Origin: Manihot esculenta
Taxonomy: Eukaryota > Streptophyta > Magnoliopsida > Malpighiales > Euphorbiaceae
Assembly: GCF_001659605.2 (NCBI RefSeq)
Contig: NC_035161.2
Coordinates: 31,171,691 to 31,235,690 of the forward strand
Length of the DNA: 64,000 nt
Direction of reading: 5' to 3'
Part shown: piece by piece, positions 58,881-64,000 of the stretch
Position numbering within the stretch: the first letter of the stretch is position 1
How the letters are laid out: the number at the start of each line of letters is the position of its first letter
Position numbers and translations under genes: made by a program
Notes under the pieces: model-generated
Seen by the model: the letters and a program-made list of their open reading frames with translations, nothing else
Told to the model about the DNA's origin: nothing
Databases searched by the model: none

Positions 58881-59639
58881 TGAAGCAACTCAATCTTAAT
58901 TTTACTTTCTGATAAATTGGGTTGCTTTTCTTTTTGTAAGCAAGACCAGCTCCCTTAATTATCATAATTAATAATTTTGAGTTGCTCCCTCTAGTTTTAA
59001 TTTTGATCAGAAAAGCTTGCTGATTTGTTTATAGAGGCTTCATAAAGAAGGGATTTTGTTTAGTGTGCATTAATATTATGGTGGTGAATTATTCAAAGAG
59101 CAGACATGGTTTCAAAGGTTTGGAAGCTTGAAGAATAAGATTCTCCTTTGTCCACCACTAATTATTACAAGAATAACACTAGGTAACACCATATTTCTAA
59201 TTTGTGACTCCAAATTAGATGGAATCAATTTCATTTGCAATCATTGTTTGCTCATATATATATTATATTTAGGGTTTACTAATAAAGTTAGTCTAATTCA
59301 TAAAAAATGGGTGATTTCCTTTTAAAGTTAAATTTTATTCCAATTAAAAGCGCTTTATAATTATTTATTCTGAATACAATAACTTCTTTCAATAAGTCAG
59401 AAAAAAAGTGTATCTTTAAAATTATTTTTAATAAAAATAAATTTTTATTTATTGGAATACATAAATTTTAAAAAATTATATAGGGTTATCAAATGCATTT
59501 TGCTTTAAAATTAAGCGTTTTGTTCATTTAAAAAAAAAAAGGGCAGCATTTTTTTAATTGCAGCTATTTTTTTTAAACATGTACAAATATTTTGATAATT
59601 ATGTTTATTAGTTTACTGCCTTTATGCAGATATGAATTA

Positions 59640-59950
59640 AAATTAAAAAAAATTATTATTTAATTTTTATAATAGAAGAAAATTTACTAATTAATTTTTT
59701 CAATTTTAAAAAATACATTTAAATATTTTTGATATTTTTAAAAGATTTTTTAATTATTTTTTTTAATTTTAACTGTTAAATATTTTATTAATTAATTTTT
59801 ATAATTTTAAAAAATTTATTAAATAATTTATTAAATTTTAAAAAATTTATTAATTAATTTTTTCGTATTATGAATGGTTAAAATTAATGAATGAATTTTT
59901 TAAAATATTAAAAATATTTTAATATATTTTTAAAATAAAAAAATCTGTGT
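59640..59950. repeat. Dispersed AT-rich palindromic repeat, copy 2
   Basis: Same block order as 25740-26050: ATTATTATTTAA, TTAATTTTTTCAATTTTAAAAAATA, TTTTTGATATTTT, a central TTTTAACTGTTAAATATT, then the inverted blocks. Similarity is visible despite low complexity. Confidence 0.5.
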
Positions 59951-60459
59951 AATAATTTTATTTATAATATATATAATGAGTCTTTTAACATATTGTAAAT
60001 TATTCTTTGTTTAATTTGGATGATAAAAAAAAAGAGCTTCATTAATAAAAGATTGTCACCTGTAAATCAACACTTAAAATCTTTAATCAAATGAATATAT
60101 AATCATAATTTTAATTAGAAGAATTAATATCAAACTTTCACGAAAAAGGAGAGATCCCTATTTTCTAGAGACAAAATATAATATCTCTCACAAAAGCAAA
60201 GACAAATAAATTCAACAAATAAGGAAGATGAAAGGGACTGTCACCTGCAACAAACAATTCCCTCCTTTAAATCTGACTACGACTTGGAAGACGGCAAATA
60301 AAATATTTTTTTTTTAAATCAAATGTAAATAATTAAAAAAATTATTTTTTCCTATTTTTCTTTTTTAAAAAAATCCAAATTTTTGTGAAAAGGATTTATA
60401 GAAAAATTTATTTTTCATGATTTAAAAAAAAAAAAAACTCATATTTATACTTAATGATC

Positions 60460-60800
60460 GCTGGATTTCGTTACTTAGTAAGAGGCCGAGCCCACAGCGA
60501 CAGGGCCGGCTCAGGACCCGTGGAATCCCGCAAATAAAAAGAAATCGGTCTTTTCTCAAGACCTAGTGTTCTCTTTCCGAGTCCGATCCGGAAGCTTAGC
60601 AAAATGAGGATCACTGGCCCAGTCCCGAATTGCTTGGTTAACTCGCGTGCTAGAAGAGAGAATTAAATGGTCGTTACGTATGGAGCCTCCATACGATCGT
60701 ATCCGTATGGCAGAGACAGGTGACCCAATGGCAGTGAGGCCATTACATTTCACTGACAGACCAAAAAAAAAAATAAAAGGAGAGGAGCACTCTCCTCTCA
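60460..60800. other. GC-richer block of unrecognised origin
   Basis: About 340 bp, close to half G+C and rich in CG dinucleotides, set in a very AT-rich neighbourhood. It includes the palindromic TATGGAGCCTCCATA at 60678-60692 and ATACGATCGTAT at 60692-60703. An 81-codon minus-strand ORF (60801-60556) crosses it, with VNQAIRDWASDPHFAKLPDRTRKE near its end. I could not match it to a known gene, rRNA or tRNA. Organelle-derived DNA or an old gene fragment are both possible. Confidence 0.5.
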
Positions 60801-63800
60801 AACCAAAACAAAGGTAAAACCTTTGTTTTCTGAATTTTAAATCATCAACTTATCATTTCTCTTAGTTTTTTTTTTTTCTTTTTCACACCAGGGGAAAGAT
60901 TCTAATCTAATCTTTCTTTTCTGTAAATGCCAAAATCATTATCCAAGGAAACAAGATTACTAACAATCATGAATGTTATTTCTCCTTTAATTAGATATAA
61001 TTCTTTGTTGGAAAAAAAAAAGAATGCTAAATATTTTAATAAAGAAATAGTTAATATAATTAAAAAATTAAAAATATTATTATTAAAATAAAAATTATAA
61101 CTTTTGTATATGTTATGACAAAATATTATTAATTTGGCAGTCTTCAATTTTCAACACACAATCCCCCAACTTGTGGCTTTAAGCTTAGTGGGGTGACGTA
61201 ACAAAGCACGAAGAAGAGACCGTAATTATCATATCCTAATTTCAAAAAAAAAAAAAAGAAATTAATCTTAATTAATTAATTAATAATTATCACATAATTA
61301 GACGACGACAACAACAAACCACTTTTTAATATTGTTCTTAATTTTTAATTAATTACCGCCGTAGATAATGTTGCTTTTATCAAAACTCAATCCCATTAGA
61401 TTTTTCGACACAAAAAATCCCATTAGATTTGTAAAATAACCTATTTTATAATATTAATCATTATTAAAAGACAAAATACTAATTAAATTAATTATGATTG
61501 TATCCCTAAAGACGGATTTTAGAAGCACAAGCTTCTGTTCAATTTGATAACAGCTGGCTTTCGAAGACAATGTCGAACTCTAATAAGAAAAGTAGACTTA
61601 AAATTCATCAAGTATTTTTTGAAACGAACCGATTCAAATTGCGTTTTTTAGTCTAGTCGAGAAATCAGGTCGGACAGACTTCACACACGAATTCTCGAAA
61701 GTCCAGTATGGTGATGTGTTGAAGAAAGGAAAGCATGTCCGATTATTTTACAATCTTCTCTGTATCCGCACCGGAAAAAAATTAAATAACTATTTGGCGT
61801 GAATAGAGGTTCTGACATATTTGTACGTACATATCTAAATGACAGAGATATTTGACACTGTAACAAAAAAATGGTTAGACATCGCTAGCAGAACGTCTCT
61901 TATTCTTTAAATCTTAGAATATTGTATGTTTTTATTAAATTAAACATAAAATTATATTTTTTATTGTATATTTTAATCAATAATTAAAGATATATAATTT
62001 TTTATTTAAGAAAAAGTCATTTGAACAGGAAAAGCTCCTGCATTTTGACTAATGTGATTCTTTAGTGTCTCCTCATGAAAATTCCAAAATATAATTTTGC
62101 GTTTACCGTTGAATGATAAGATGTCCATGATTTGGTAATATTCAAAGTAATTTCCAAATGAATATGATTTTTAATTATTAGATTAAAACTTATCAATTCA
62201 ATAAAATTTATTAGAAGATTTTATATTACGGTAAAACCACTGAAAAAAAAATTTATTCTATTCTATTTTGAGAGTGAAATCTAAAGTTTCAGAGTGTCTG
62301 ATAATTACTTTCGCCTTTTTGCTATTCTCACTTGAAGTAACAATTGAAAATTGGTGCATCTAATTTAAGTCCAATCTCTATTGAGTATGACACTTAATAA
62401 TTATTAAATTAGTGTTGATATTGAGGATTGTATAGAGATAAATAAAGTATATATTATAAATATATAAATTTAAATATAAATACTTAATTAATGATTGTTA
62501 TTTATTTAAAAAAAATATAAGAGTTTTATTAAAAAATGAGTTAAATTCTGATACGATAAATTTAAAGTTACAGATAACAAGTCATGTAAGATGTAATTCT
62601 AAATTAAAAAAAAAAATTCTGATCAAATCCAAATCTAATTCTTAGAAATCGAATAATCCGCTTGTGGAATTCCATTAGGGGAAGAGAGCAGAATTGATAA
62701 AAAAGCCTGAAAAACTATCCCAACAATCAGAAACCATCCCCACACAGCCTCAATTTTTTAAAATCACATGTGGAGAGGGAAATTGCATATATACATGCTC
62801 AAAAAAGCAATCTCATGAGAACTATAAGGGTTTAAAAATCAAATATTCAGGGCACTAATGATGGGGAGATTATATTGTAAGTATCGATGGCAACATAACT
62901 ATAAGATGAAGATCTCCACACATTTTTAAATTTTAATAAAGATAAAATAAAAAATAAAGTTAAGAGATCAAAACAACTTAATAAAAAAATATTGCGAGTA
63001 TCACTGAAATAGTCAATCGAAACGCATTCAAAGTGAAGAAAAACCTACAAACCATAAAAGAGCAAAAGCAAATTAGCATACGAAACAGAAAAAAGATGTT
63101 ACATGCTAAAAAAACTAAACAAAAACAAGGATGAGAGGAAATGAGAGAAGGAAGTAAAAAGGAATAATGGTTATCAAATTCACTTTTGTAAGAGTTTGGA
63201 TTCTCCATAGGTTTATTAGGAGAAGTTAGTTTCTATTTGACCCACCGAAAGTGGATTCATAATATGAAAGTGCAAGTAAAGTAGACACTTTTATTATTAT
63301 TTTTTTTTTAAAAAAAAATCAAAGCATAAGGTGAAGGATAATTATGAGAGGAAAGCAAGTAATAATTGGGCATTTTTCCATTGATATTGTGATGAGAAAG
63401 GAGGGTGTTAAATCCAGCTTGTATTTGCAAAAGTTTAGTGAGGTCTCCTTTCTCCTTTTCCCTAAGTTGCCTTTTTTATACCTTTACACCTTTCTTTCTC
63501 TTTATCAAAACCCCAACAACTACCTTTCTCAAGTCTCCATTTCCACTTTTCTTTTTCTTTTTCATTTTTTTTCCTATCATTTTAGGTAGCTTTGTTCTTT
63601 CGAGAGTTTCCTCCTTCCCCTTTATTATACATTCACAAACTTATTAAAATTTAATTATTTTATACAATGGTTACATATTAATCATTAATTACGAAGAAAA
63701 AATCTATCCTAATGAATTAACTATTATATATACGAATAATTATATTATAAAATTTCTCGTAATAAGAGTATACGACTCGAAGAAAAGCCAATACATCATA

Positions 63801-64000
63801 TATGTAAAAAATAATATAATTAATCATCTAAAACCCTCTAGATATGGAAATTTTATCCTTTCCACCCCATTAATATATATTCCTTCCTATCTCATCCTAA
63901 ATACCATAATAAAGCCAGCACCACCTCCCTTACCTTAGGAAGCTTACCCTTTATTTATTAAATTATTTTATATTTTATTTATTTATTTATAATAACATAG

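Larger units (their letters stand above)
58881..64000. other. Gene-free right end of the window
   Basis: After the HIPP 3' region the DNA is mostly AT-rich. It holds the second copy of a dispersed repeat (59640-59950) and a GC-richer block (60460-60800), both listed separately. At 63440-63600 a TTTTTATACC motif followed by a long CT-rich tract resembles a promoter and leader, but no coding exon follows before the window ends. No RNA gene was seen. Confidence 0.4.

Overview
This is a nuclear segment from a flowering plant, almost certainly a eudicot. The genes are split by short GT-AG introns, the spacers are very AT-rich, three kinds of LTR retrotransposon and several MITEs are present, and every recognisable protein belongs to a plant family. 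The gene set fits a Malpighiales or Euphorbiaceae-like genome (cassava, rubber tree and relatives), but that assignment is an impression and not a measurement. I see no bacterial, viral or CRISPR-like system and no convincing RNA gene.

Layout. 1-3010: AT-rich spacer with one tandem duplication. 3011-3547 (-): intronless DUF4228/PADRE protein. 6119-7266 (+): GILT-type lysosomal thiol reductase, 5 exons. 7938-9170 (+): SABATH carboxyl methyltransferase, 3 exons. 10022-18456 (+): METTL10/EFM4-like protein-lysine methyltransferase, 7 exons. Its 5.1-kb fourth intron holds an LTR-PBS fragment and a gag-only Ty3/gypsy derivative, which itself carries a hAT-type MITE. 20808-21263 (-): small two-exon membrane protein, related to the single-exon gene at 38176-38634 (+). 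22764-24962 (-): deleted Ty1/copia element. 26758-30419 (-): plant endosulfine, 6 exons. 32394-33755 (-): PIN-LIKES auxin carrier, intronless. 35137-35697: Mutator-type MITE with long terminal inverted repeats. 40257-40967 (-): small CHORD-like zinc-binding protein, probably plastid-targeted. 41720-42710 (-): decayed 3' end of a LINE. 44929-54856 (+): organellar methionyl-tRNA formyltransferase, 11 exons, with a young, nearly complete Ty3/gypsy chromovirus in intron 4. 57878-58880 (+): isoprenylated heavy-metal-associated protein (HIPP), 3 exons. 58881-64000: spacer with AT-rich repeats and one GC-richer block of unknown origin.

The genes are ordinary independent plant genes. They do not form a pathway or operon. 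From memory, several of the closest Arabidopsis relatives lie on chromosome 1, which suggests an ancestral block. The main points of interest are the transposons. There is a nested insertion with clean target-site duplications inside the METTL10-like gene. The young chromovirus has almost identical LTRs, yet it carries two reading-frame breaks and ends only 25-30 nt upstream of a splice acceptor. Other points are a SABATH enzyme lacking the usual substrate-binding Trp, a microsatellite-encoded Ala-Ser run in the formyltransferase transit peptide, and a stand-alone CHORD-like protein.

Exon boundaries were placed by hand from GT-AG sites, conserved phase and family motifs. No alignment or transcript data were available.
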